A stretch of 64,000 nt of DNA from Motacilla alba alba (taxonomy: Eukaryota > Chordata > Aves > Passeriformes > Motacillidae), in NCBI RefSeq assembly GCF_015832195.1, contig NC_052046.1, positions 22,498,161-22,562,160 on the forward strand, read 5' to 3'. The translations under genes were made by a program, and so were the position numbers. The notes below the pieces were generated by a model. It ran no database searches, was not told the DNA's origin, and saw nothing but the letters and a program-made list of their open reading frames with translations. Below are positions 13,801 through 25,297 of this stretch, piece by piece; position 1 is the stretch's first letter, and each line of letters opens with the position of its first letter.

Positions 13801-16800
13801 ATAATTTTTTTCACAGACACAAGGCAGGAAAGCAAACTTAAATTTTATATTAATCTAGAACAAGAGAAGACTCTGGAAAAGAGTAGTTTCCCAGTCTGCA
13901 GGTTCCATGAACCTTGCCTATATTATGACTCAGTCAAGTCTCCCATCGATGTTACTGCAGATGATGTTGTTATTTTAATCACTGTCTCACTTTAAAGTGA
14001 CAATTTTTTAAATGCTCTATAAACGTTTTAAGTAAGACCTGTACACACAAGTGTTCAGTGATTTTCCTTTGAAGAAGTTAGAAAGTTCTGTGTCTTAAAT
14101 TATTATTGCCATTAGTTTAAGCACAAGTTAAAATCGTATTTGACCACTACTCTATATCTTGCAGCTGTTGGGTTTGCAGCTCGTAAAATGAACAGCTCAG
14201 ACACATGCCCTATTTTCTCATCGCCAAAGTAATATGAAAGGGAAACATGAAAGCTATTATACAATTCAGAAAAAGCCTGAAGATAACTAAATCAGTTTTC
14301 TTCAAAAGCTAAATGTCTTCCTGTCAGATTGACTCTGTTCTGTTTTTAAGATCTTCTTGTTCATTTATGGAAACAACATTCTTAAAAGTTGATGAAATAT
14401 TTGGCACTTGTTATACTGATAACTATGCAGTGAAATCCGCATTAGAGGAGAGCAGGAGAGCAGTTAAAGCAGTACCCATTTGAATGGACAAGACAGGCTT
14501 AATTACAAATTTTGATTTAAAAAATAAGGTTTTTTTTAAGCTAAATACACAAAGGCTTGGTATCTAGTTTTTTCCAGAAGTAGGTGACACTGGACTGTAT
14601 TTGTTGGATACTCTAGCATTACACTTTTAAAAGCATAGTTTTGGATGTGAGAGACCTAGCATATCAAGGCTTTTAATTTAGAGAAGATAGAAAACCCTGA
14701 TTTCCTTCTAAAATTGGTAAATTCAGTGAAAGGGCTTTTTAAATTTTTTTTTAATCACTGGCATCTGAATGTAGTCTTTCCAGTCTTTGGGCTAATGCTC
14801 TCTACTGACGTGAAGCCTCTTTTCTTTCTTGGAAAATAAAGGAAAGAATCACAGCCAGCTCTCTCTCAACACAATTGTTTTTGAAGCTTTCTTCCTGCCT
14901 TTCTCTCTTGGAAGAAAGCAATTTGACAGTCAATGTAACCCAGCCTAAATGCAGACTGCTGTCAAAAAAGCTATCCCATTCTGGACCATGCACCCTGTTC
15001 AGTTTCTCCATGGTGGAGCCTGGTGTGGTCAGCAGAAGCATTTCTCTGTTTTGACTGGGTTAAGCTGCAGCCAGCTATGCTGCTGTCACTGCAGGAAATG
15101 GCAGCTGTGGAGGCTTTAAACCTGTGTTTTGCTTGGAGGTCTTAGCTCTCTGGCATTGGAGTCCTCTTCTGAATTGAGGAAGTTATGTCCATGACATACT
15201 CCTCACTCTCTAAAATATGTGATGCAAGTTGCAATGAATGAAGCAATGGATGGGCCTGGGCTTAAGCAGACTAGGCAACATAGCTAGAGCTTGATTTGGG
15301 AGGAAGAATCTATCCTACACAGTCCCTAGAATATTTAATTTCACGTATATTACTGTTGACAGCTTCTACAGGAAGTGAGATTGAGCATTAAATGAGCTTT
15401 CACAGCTCAGTTCTGGGCTTCCACCTGGTTATTTCAAAGGTGGGCTTCCAACCACTAACAGTGCAAAAGAAGACAAGAAGCATACAACTAAAAAGGAGTT
15501 CCAGAGCACCTCTTTTCTGAGAAGTCCTGTCTCACATTCTCTGTTTTGTCCTATGTGCTGTAGACAGCAGTTTTCTAGGTGGTCAGTTGGAGGTGATTGT
15601 GCAAGTAGGGGTCTGATGATTTTATGTGAGCTCCGAACCTTATGCCTAAACAAAGGAGAATAATGTTTTGTGTACCAGTGACTTCACTAAGCAGCTTCTA
15701 TATGAAAATCTGAGGGATGTCTTTCAGACAATGCTGGAAATAGTTCTCCATTTTCTAGTCAGACAGCAAATCCTGTCTTTGATCTGATGAGGCTTCTTGG
15801 CTCAAATGTAAGATTTCAGGTATTCCAGAATTTTCAAGGAGTTGTTCACACTGGTAAGCAAAATTTGTATTTAGAGACAAAGATTATCAGAAACAATTGG
15901 CTATGTTCAGATCTGCTCATCTTCATTAATGTGAGTATAGTGAAGCTGCCAAAGTCACCAAGAAAGAGTTTTGTTAAATTTATCTGTGCTGCAGTATCTT
16001 TGCTTTTTACATGTCTTTTTACATGTTGCAATGCAGTGTATTCTTTTGAACTTTCCTGCAATACTCCTCTCCACTACTTCATCTGGGAATTACTGTATGA
16101 ACATGGGTGCTGTTTGTGAGCTTGGCTGGCCCCTCTGCTGTAATTTTTTTTGGGCTTGCACTGTAGAATTCATAGAAAATTTTAATTTGGTGGTAGCTGT
16201 GTTCCAGTGGTACCCAAATCTCTCAGCAAAAACAAAGGGTGCTAAGTAAACTTCTTTAAATAAATACTTCAATATCCATCCAGAAGTCCATATAACTCAT
16301 GTAGTATAGACTGATTTCAACTTTAGAGGATCTTGGTCTTAGGAGAGCAGTACTTGGTCTCTGACTTGGTTTCTGTGATGTTAAAGTTTCTCAGTCACCA
16401 TCCTGAGAAAGCAGTGTTACGTTCTTCCCATCTCTACAGTTTGCACTTCACATATGTACGCTTTAATGTGATGGAAATACTGTTGAAATCCACAGTGAAA
16501 CTTCAGTTGCTTTTAATAGAACCAGCATATCATCTAGCAATTTAATTTTGAGTTTGCATTATCAGAACTTACATGCTGGAGGGTGATATTTTTTGCATTC
16601 TGTAGACGCAAGAGCAAGAACTAGAGAAGAAAAATTAAAACAAGAGTAGCTCCACTTCTGTAGTTGGTGTATGATCCTGTCATAGTTAGCCTTGCTTGTA
16701 TATGTGTAAAGGAAACAGACTCTTGTAAAACTGAGATTTAAAAAGAAAATGTGCTCCTTTGTATTATTCTGTGTTTTTCAGTGAGAATCACATCTGCAGC

Positions 16801-17177
16801 AGGGGTAGGGGAAGAGCAGCAGTGGAGTTGACGGGCAACTTGAGAGGCACTGCCTTAAGGAACAAAGAAATACAAGTGTGAGACAAAAAAGGACTTTGAT
16901 GGTCCTTATCTGTAGAAACTTTAAAGGACTGCTTGCAATTGCTAATTGATGCCTACTCCCCTCCCCAGCTACTTCTTCCTTACAATGGATGCAGAAATAT
17001 GCCTTTGCAATTCTAGCTGGCATTGAATTAGAAGACTGTTTCCTAGTTCCCAGTGTGTGTCTCATTCAGTGTATTCAGGTAGTTGCCTACAATATTGGCA
17101 TTTTCAATTATGAGTTGTCTTTAGAAAAAAAATAAAAACCATGAAGCCCTTTTTTTTACAGTTATTACCTTTTTCAG
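10866..17177 (+). other. HOMER1: HOMER1 intron 2
   Basis: A 6.3-kb intron with GTAACT donor and TTTTTCAG acceptor. It contains a G/T-rich homopolymer-like tract at 11361-11432. I saw no transposable element or other gene. Open frames in the region, such as 13645-13995 and 15787-16119, are short, show no recognisable protein similarity and are regarded as chance. Confidence 0.9.
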
Positions 17178-17309
17178 GCAATAATAAACAGCACCATCAC
17201 CCCCAACATGACATTTACTAAAACATCCCAGAAGTTTGGCCAGTGGGCAGACAGCAGGGCAAATACAGTCTATGGCTTGGGATTTTCATCTGAACATCAC
17301 CTTTCAAAA
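17178..17309 (+). CDS. HOMER1: HOMER1 exon 3: C-terminal half of EVH1 domain
   Basis: Exactly 44 codons, phase 0 at both ends, encoding residues 55-98. It starts [10 protein letters not shown] and ends S-S-E-H-H-L-S-K. This completes the beta-barrel of the EVH1 domain. Gly89, whose substitution is known to abolish ligand binding in Homer1, is present in the Y-G-L-G-F motif, as is the [20 protein letters not shown] block diagnostic of the Homer family. The acceptor is CTTTTTCAG|GCA and the donor AAA|GTAAGT, which is near-consensus. I see no amino-acid difference from the mammalian Homer1 sequence I remember for this exon, as expected for a domain under strong constraint. Confidence 0.98.
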
Positions 17310-20300
17310 GTAAGTATGACCAGTGGCGTCTTTTCAGCTAGTGAAGCTACTTAAGTGTATTTTATTCCTGCCCACTATATCTTGACTCAGTACTCACTAC
17401 TGTTGTTTAAATATTTATTAAATGTTTGTATATTTAAAAATAATTTACAAAAAATTGTTCTGTATCAATCCTTATAATGTGACAGCACAGGAGTAAGTGT
17501 GATATCTGCAAATTTTCTTCAAACTGATGAATAAAAGGAGGAAGATTGAAGGCTATTACACTCTATGTTGCTAATGCTTTCTAATTACTATTTGTTAGGT
17601 TTTTCTTTTTTAAAAGTTGTTCTTCCATTACAGTTTTTCCATGATAGAATTTAAAGAAGTAAACAATTTGGTGTTTCTTGTGTATTTAGATCTCCTACAA
17701 AAAAACTGTTTGTAGTCTTCAGATGCATTTTTGTCTTTTAGGCTACATTCACTTTCACTTTTCTACTATGTAGTACATCAAATTACTGTTATTTCAAAGT
17801 TTGCTGCCTTAAAGTAAAGCTAATGGGAAATATATTCAGTGTAAAAGAAAAATACATTTTCTGCTGGAATGCAAAAGTTGAAATGTTTGCTGAGGCAGTA
17901 TGTGCCATACATGAGTTTCTTTTCTAGTCTGCTTCTGCAAGAAGGAAAAAGACCTCATTCCAAGGAAAGAAGAAATCCCTGTTTCTCAAACTGATGGCTT
18001 AGGTCCTTTGAGCATCCTTACTACATTACTTGTTGTTTTTGCTACTGTCCTGGTAGATGAGTCCAAGAACCTTGTACAAATGTGGTTTTTCTTCAGATGA
18101 GGAATTTCAGTGCAGTTTAAGAGCTTGTGTTTATATTAAGCAGAAAATTTTCATATTTGAAATAAAGAAAAGATTTGGACACCCAAGTGCAATAAGAGAA
18201 ATACATGTTCAGGAAGGAATAATGGTGGCTAGCTGTTTGAAGGAAGAGTAATCGTAGCAGCCCTTTTGAGAAAGTATTTGTCACTGTCCAAGGATATGCA
18301 TGGCCTGCCAGAAAACCATTGAAATGAGACCCAGTACTTCTTTGGGCAAGCATCAAACTTGTAAGATTTCTTCCTTTCCTATCACTTGGTTTTCCTTTCC
18401 ACAAAGCAACACAACCACAGGACTTTCTGAGTGATTCTGGTATTGCATGTGCATTTGCGCACCTGTCATTGCTTCAGTAAACTTGGAAACCTCATCAGTT
18501 AATTTGGTGTGTATGGCTAGAAGCACTTGCTTACCAACATGGTAATAACTTCTCTTAATATTTCAATGGCTTTAGCACAAATGTTAATCTAGTTTACTAC
18601 TCTTGTAGACTAGCTTGTTTTTATTATTCACAGATGATTCTTTGAAGGCAAAGCATCCTGCTGTAATCATGCACACTCTGTTTGCCTGACTTCAAACTCT
18701 AGGTTATCCTTGCCAGTGAAAATATGTTGCGTTTTTTTAATCTTCATCCTCAACTCTTCTCTTGCCCTCCGTCACCTTCTTATTTACAGTTCTTTCAATC
18801 TCTTTCATTTCACTGCGATCAAACAGATGTCTAGGACTTTTAAATATTTCTTTGACATAAAGTTCTATATTGCTGTTGAAAATTTAATCTGAAAGGCTAC
18901 AGTAGACATTTTTTCCTAATTTCTTTTTTTCTGAGCAGATTTTTTTACTCAGATTACTGTTTTATGGACAATAAGCAAATTTATTAAGAAAAATACTGAG
19001 TCACAGACTTTTTCTGAAGATTATGGTGAATCTATGAGCCTTTTCAGCATACTGTTCCTGTCGTATTACATCTTAATTATTAAACTGATATTCGTGAGAG
19101 TTACAATTGCCAATTGTTGCTACTAAAATTCCTAAAGATGTAAATTTTTGTGTTGTTTAAAAATTATAAACATATTGATGGGGGAAAAAAACTTTTCTTT
19201 AGATTAGAAACTGTTGAGCCACTGGAGCTGGTAGGTTTGTTTGGTTGGGAATCAGAAGACCTGAATTAGATCTGCCCTGTAGCTTTAGAGAAATCATGTC
19301 TATATTCTCTTTCCTGTTTTGTCTCTCCCTCAGATTATTTACCATCACTTCTGTGCATCATAGCCAGTTTTACCAGAGCACTCTGATACAGCTAACACTT
19401 TAGGATTGTAAGTGTTTTAAGTTCCAGAGAGCAAAAGGCAGCCTGCAACCATAAAAAAAGTTGGTCTAGTCTGTGACCAATTTCCACAGTTTAATGATGC
19501 AAATAATCCCATTAGATAAAGTAAACTGTTTATTCTCACATTATTGTCTGCCTGTCTTATAGTACATGTTTGACTTCTGTACTATTTGTTTCTTTTTCAC
19601 ATGCCCCTCATGCCCCTGTCCTGAACTGATTTCTAGGGTAGAGTGCAACAATGGCAACCTCTTTTCTGTACAATTATTCTGAATAGAAATTAGTGGAGTG
19701 AGACTGTCTGATGGAAAAGTAATGGCATTCTAATGTTCACATACAAACAGTATAGAGGAAAATTAATCAAACATTTATTTCTGTTCACTAGGCCTTTTCT
19801 CAATGTTAGACCACAAATTCATCTCAAGACTGTTCCATCAGATGTCGGTGATACTTGAAAGATATCTGTGTTGAAGAATATTCACAGGACCCCTATTTGG
19901 TAGCAGAGTCCCTTTTGCTGCTGCAGTAGGAGAAACAGAATGTCCTCTCACTTTCAGGAAAAATTGAGACTACTTTTTCATTCAGAATATGTCTATGCTT
20001 TTGATAGTATCCTGATGTATAAGAAATATACGCCATCTTACCCTCTTGAGTTAGCTGACCTGATTTCTTCCATAAAGCTTAAACAATATGCTAAATGGAA
20101 AGTGCCACCATGGATACTGGCAGCAGCCTTATGTAGTCTCCATGCACAATTTTTCATCTTTCCTTAAAAATGTGATCTTCCAGAAAACTTCTCCTTTTAT
20201 ACCATGAGACTCATCTTTCTTATTCAGGAATTTTATCAAGAGATAGCTATTATTCATCACCTGACTGTCTCAGAGAATTCTAGAAAATTTGTGAAAATCT

Positions 20301-22412
20301 CAACCAAATTGGGCTTTTTGGCTCTTTCTTAGAATGCTGTCTATTGATCTATGATTTTTTTTAAAAAAAAATTTCTGTGGCTGTCATATTTATTGCCTTT
20401 GTCTTCAGCCATTTATTCCAAACTCAGAATCATATTTAATAATTCTCTGGTCTTAAGACTGATTTAAATAATAGGTTACCCATGAGATTTTGAGGTTTAG
20501 GCACAAGTCTTAAAAAAGTATTATCTGGTTCTGGTGACCTGTTTCATCATCTGTTACCAATTTCATCATCTCTTCTGAGATTTTTTTTGATGCTGGATTA
20601 AACTTTCAGGGAAAATAAGCTTTCAAATAACATAACAGATAACATGGTGGCCAAGAAGGCCAGTGGCATCCTGGCCTGCATTAGTAATTGTGTGACCAGC
20701 AGGAGCAGGGAGGTCATTCTTCCCCTGTACTCAGTGCTGGTGAGACTGCTTCCGTGTCCAGTTCTTGGCCCCTCAGTTTAAGAAGGACATTGAGATGCTT
20801 GAGTGTGTCCAGAGGAGGGCAACAAGGCTGGTGAGGGGCTTGGAACACAAGCCCTATGAGAAATGTTTGAAGGAGCTGGGGTTGTTTAGCCTGGGGAAGA
20901 GGAGGCTTAGAGGTGACCTTATTGCTCTCTACAACTTCCTGAAGGGAGGTTGTAGACAGGTGGGGGTCGATCTCTTCCACCGGGCAGCAAGTGACAGAAC
21001 ATGAGGACACAGTCTCAAGCTACGTCAGGGAAGGTACAGATTGGATATATGGAAAAAAATTTTCACCAAAAGAATAATAAAATACTGGAATTGTTTTCCC
21101 AGAGAGGTGGTAGAATCACCATCTCTGGATGTGTTTAAAAAAAGACTGGACATGGCACTTGGTGCTGTAGCCTAGTTGAGGTGTTAGGGCATAGGTTGGA
21201 CTTGATGATCTTAGAGGTCTCTTCCAACCTCATTATTCTGTGATTCTGTGATAACAAATGAAATACAGGATACAAGTGGAGAGAAATTAAAGTGCTCAGA
21301 TACTAGTACCTACCAGAAAAAGGTTTAAAGACAGTAAGGTTTTTTAGGTCTGGTGTAGTAAGTGAAGTTCTGATTGAAAATAATTGGTGAGGTTGTGCCA
21401 TACAAAAGATAGCCTTTGTACCTTGTATATACATTGAGTGCAAAACAATTTCTTCATGTGCTGCTGCCAAAGAGATTTAGAAGCTACTGGAGAAGCTTCT
21501 GATATTTTTGCAGAATCATTTCACTCTTAAGCTGATCATATTAAGATAATGGTCTGTATAAAGGCAGTAGGACGCAAAAACAAATTTGTGGCCAGTCTAG
21601 CAATTAATGTAGTGGCAAGATGAGAACTGTGAAGCCAATTTTTTTTTTCTAGCCAGAGGAACCAGGCCCTATTCTTAACAGATTAATTTAATCTTTCAGG
21701 TTTAAGAGGGCATATATTTCTAAATTGCTGCTTTAGCTATTTTCTGGAAGAGGCGCATGTAGCATAGAAATTAAGCCTCATATGGCAGTTCCATTTGCAA
21801 TTTCATGATTTAGTGTTCAGTATAGGCAGTTCTAGTTCAGTGAATTTGTTCTTTAACTTGATTGATGTCAATGAATGTTCTAGAGATGAACACAGTATTT
21901 CCACTGTTTCTTTTCTAATTAGCTATTGAAATTATAAAGGCAGTTTACATTTGGGAAGAAGTCAGTATTGTTTCTGTCATGAAAGAACAAAGTACATTAA
22001 AAGCTTTCCTAGCTCATGGTGACCACATTAGGCTTCAGAAGCAGATTATTTCTTGTTTGAGGAGGGTAAAACCTGAATCTGAAAGCAGCTATGCAAGGCA
22101 GTTTGTCCCCATTATTAGCTATCTCTGAGGTGAGTTTCTTAAAACTACAAGCAACAGATGCTTCATTGCATTGTTATTTTCCTGACATATAAAGAGTGTG
22201 TATTAAGATATGTATTAAGTGCCTGAAAGGTATGTCACTGTGTAACTCATTTAAATGAGTAACTAATAAGAAGAAAAAAAATTTAAATTACTGACAGAAT
22301 TTGACATTGTGAAATGCAAAGTACAGTATTCTGTTCTGCATGCAATATATTATTTCACACCTACTCTTTCTCTCTTTTCTTTTTTTTATTCTTTAAACAT
22401 ATGTACTTTCAG
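17310..22412 (+). other. HOMER1: HOMER1 intron 3
   Basis: A 5.1-kb intron (GTAAGT donor, TACTTTCAG acceptor). Apart from the sense CR1 at 20640-21252, I see only AT-rich unique sequence and short A/T runs. No other gene is supported. Confidence 0.9.
20640..21252 (+). mobile_element. CR1 LINE 3' fragment, about 610 bp, sense
   Basis: The sequence runs from the C-terminal ORF2 region (frame 20765-21004 encodes CR1-like [20 protein letters not shown] and [20 protein letters not shown]) through the 3' UTR. It ends in the diagnostic ATTCTGTGATTCTGTGA tandem repeat at about 21236-21252. It is 5'-truncated and broken by frameshifts, so it is inactive. It is inserted in the same orientation as HOMER1. 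Confidence 0.95.
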
Positions 22413-22505
22413 TTTGCTGAAAAATTTCAGGAGTTCAAAGAAGCTGCACGAATAGCAAAGGAAAAATCCCATGAAAAAATGGAGCTAACAAGTACACCCT
22501 CTCAA
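22413..22505 (+). CDS. HOMER1: HOMER1 exon 4: EVH1 C-terminal helix and linker
   Basis: Exactly 31 codons, phase 0, residues 99-129, beginning F-A-E-K-F-Q-E-F-K-E and ending T-S-T-P-S-Q. The first part is the C-terminal alpha-helix that packs on the EVH1 barrel; the rest enters the flexible linker. Ser117 in K-E-K-S-H-E-K matches a position reported as a CaMKII phosphorylation site in Homer proteins (Gln follows in mammals, His here). Ile112 replaces the mammalian Leu. The acceptor is TTTCAG|TTT and the donor CAA|GTGAGT. Reading through the donor gives only five more codons before a TGA at 22521-22523. Confidence 0.98.
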
Positions 22506-24254
22506 GTGAGTCTTATTGCCTGATTCAGGCATCATACTTCTTGTCTATGCTACATATTGTTATTGTTCCTTACATTCATATGTATTAAAAATTAAGAGGC
22601 AATTTCTCAGTTACTGTGAATCCTCTCATTGGTCAGCAAGAGTGTCAAGAAGTCTTAAAAATACATTTAACATATACTGCAAGCAACTCAAAGGGACTTG
22701 TTCTAAAAAAAAAATTGTGTGGGTTTTTTTTATTACTTTTCCTTTGTTTCAGCTTTCCCAAGAAAATGAATAAACATGCTTGTGTAAATGAACTATACTA
22801 AACACTTTTGTACTCTTTCCTATTGTATCCACAAAACTTCTGGTGGTGCACTGTAAATAACTTCTATAGAACAATCATTGCACCAAAAATAAAGGTTGAA
22901 ACAGGAAACCATTTTTACTTATTTCCTCCTGTGTAGTTTTCTCTTGTGAGATGCATTGGAGGAAGATGATAGATTCACAGGCTCGTTCTGGAGTTTTATT
23001 ACAGTTAGCTGTGATGTACAGTAAGAGTTTATAAAAGGTATCTCAAAACACAAACTGAGTTAATCTAGGCACAGAGAGTCAGTTACTATATTCACATTTA
23101 CATTAGTTATTGCTAAAATTAATTATGAATACTTAGAATTTGCTTTGAAAAAAGAAACTTCTTGAAGCTTTTATACCTCATCTCTCCTGTATCCCCCCCG
23201 CCCGAGATTTTTGACTCAGTTTGCTATTTGCTTTGTTTTAAGCAGTAGTAAAGACAAATGCAATTCCTTCTCTTAAAGAATGCAACAGCTTTAAAACTAC
23301 AGCAGCGATTCGTGAGTTGAGTAGACTGAACCATTTTTCTGGGGAGTCTTTTCATTGAATCAGCGTATCTTCAGTGCTTTTCACTGTTATAGTCTACTGC
23401 TCTTTGATGGAGTAAGGATGGCAGGCAGTTTACAGTGTACTGCACAAATAGTTTTATTGCTACCAGAAAGCTACATCTGGTGTCCTACCAAGGGAAGTCA
23501 GTGGAAATCAGAACATTCACAATGAACAAGCATCATGTTGTTTTCCCTGTAAGCATTTTGCCCAAATGCTAGGCTGGCTTTTGCTGTTAATGGGAAGCTG
23601 CTTACTCCACTGAAATTGAAAAACAAATAAGGCAGGGATTTCTATAAGTTTACTTTACATCTCTAAATTTTTGATAAATTCCACAGAGACAATGGAAGTA
23701 GGTATTTCAATATTATACACTTATCAATAATTCACATTTGACCTAAGAAACAGTGAAGTGCTTCAACCAGGCCTCTAGTTACTTGATGTTATAGGCAAAA
23801 AAATTATTATGCTTCTCTTTTGACACATTGAATAATATTTTGAACTCAGAAGTTAAATCTGACACTATCATGTGTAGTGACATATTACATGGTTTGGACA
23901 TAAATTTGAGCTATTCACTCAGAGATAAGATGCTTTTGTCTTGCAGCTCATCAGGGTTAAAGCTTTCTCTTAAACTGTGTGAGCTATTAATACTGTTCAT
24001 TTTCCTGTACAGAGTTCTTTTTACAGTTGAAACCTAACATTTTATGCTGTACGCAGTTACAGAAATGTTACTCTGAGTGATTCTATAATGCCTATTGTGG
24101 GCTGCAGTTTCATTATGGCACACTTCAGAATAATTTCCTATTCAGGCCTTACTTTTCTTTTCTTGGCTTTTCACTGTGTTGATAAGCTAGTGTATTATTC
24201 TGAGTTATACAGTTAGTGCAAGTGCTGACACATGAGCATAGTAGTTTTCACATG

Positions 24255-24260
24255 CTAGTT
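24255..24260. repeat. Target-site duplication, left copy (CTAGTT)
   Basis: The hexamer CTAGTT immediately precedes the TGTAG start of the LTR. It is repeated exactly at 24698-24703, immediately after the CTACA end. Confidence 0.9.
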
Positions 24261-24697
24261 TGTAGGAATGTGCCCCCTATGGACGGAGGGACAGAACCTT
24301 CCTCTGTCCCCCAAAAAGGAAAGAGCCAGAACTTTCTCCCGGTGATCAGGTAGAAAAGTCACTGATAGGACCATGGCGACTTCACCTCAAGTTTGGGGGC
24401 AGCTAATTTGCCATAAGCCAAAAGGTCCCGCCTGGGCCACTTAGTAGAAAAGCACAGAACAAAGAAGCCAAATCGCTTTTGTGAGGTGTCTTTTACCAGG
24501 AGCACAAGCTTGTGGCACCTGGATCGCTTTGAGTTTGTTATTTTGCCTTTATTAAACCTTTTTTGTTCCTGACGCTGTCACATCAGCCTCCTGCTCCTTT
24601 TATGCCTCCTGATGAAAGCTGAGCTATTCTGGGGTGTAGTGTTGGGGTGTTGAGAGCTTATCAGATCGGCTCGAAACCCCCAGGGCAAAACGCTACA
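24261..24697. mobile_element. Solo LTR of an endogenous retrovirus (437 bp)
   Basis: A discrete block, visibly richer in GC and CpG than its surroundings. It starts TGTAGGAATG and ends AACGCTACA, giving TG...CA termini with a 5-bp inverted repeat (TGTAG/CTACA). It is flanked by a perfect 6-bp duplication, CTAGTT. An ATTAAA at 24551-24556, followed by a T-rich stretch, is a plausible polyadenylation signal, which would place R/U5 to its right and the LTR in + orientation. No gag, pol or env sequence adjoins it, so it is a recombination-derived solo LTR. Six-base duplications are usual for alpha- and betaretrovirus-like (class II) avian elements; family assignment is inference. The intact duplication suggests a fairly recent insertion. 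Confidence 0.9.
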
Positions 24698-24703
24698 CTA
24701 GTT
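24698..24703. repeat. Target-site duplication, right copy (CTAGTT)
   Basis: Exact copy of 24255-24260 on the other side of the LTR. Confidence 0.9.
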
Positions 24704-25248
24704 CCCTAGAGAGAAGGGAATCAAATCAAGAACTTCAGAGTTTAGAACAGATAAGAAGCAATGGCATCATGACAAACTCCAGCAGTTCTGTGGCACTGGG
24801 CTCATTCAGTTGGATTTATGACTGGAGGAGGATAGGTGCTTGGTACTAGGGAAGGAAGTTGGGACCATAGAGACATTTGAAAGAGCATCTGCTCTCATTT
24901 TCATCATCTGCTAAAAGGTGTCTGCAAGGCAAACAATTAAATTGTTGTCTTTCTGAATCATCTTATAGCTCTTCTTTCCCTTTTGCATAGCGGTCCATTG
25001 CAGAGGGGAAGAGTGAAAGAGGAATGACATATTTTTAATGGGTCAGTAAATGCCTTGCAGGAACCTGGCTTTTTCAGTGGAGCTTTGGTGGCATTGACAG
25101 GAAGGACATTGAGAGGTTTATGAGCTCTGTAATGATAACTCAGTTATCTAAAAGGATCAGTCCCTCTGCAGTCTTGGACATACAGGTATTTTTCTGTGTT
25201 AAATCAGTAATAAGCAGGACAACACTGCATATCAAAACTGAAAAATAT

Positions 25249-25297
25249 AAACTTAAATAGAATGTTTTAATAAACGTAAAACTTAAATAGAATGTTT
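25249..25297. repeat. 19-bp direct repeat
   Basis: AAACTTAAATAGAATGTTT occurs at 25249-25267 and again at 25279-25297, 30 bases apart. A local duplication without recognisable function. Confidence 0.8.

Noticed and set aside
13645..13995. 116-codon open frame in intron 2
   Set aside because: No domain, no conserved context, and an antisense frame of similar size overlaps it. Consistent with chance.
24261..24697. Idea that the GC-richer block is a CpG promoter of an internal HOMER1 transcript
   Set aside because: The TG...CA termini, inverted repeat and 6-bp duplication explain the block as a solo LTR. Promoter activity remains possible but is not shown by the sequence.
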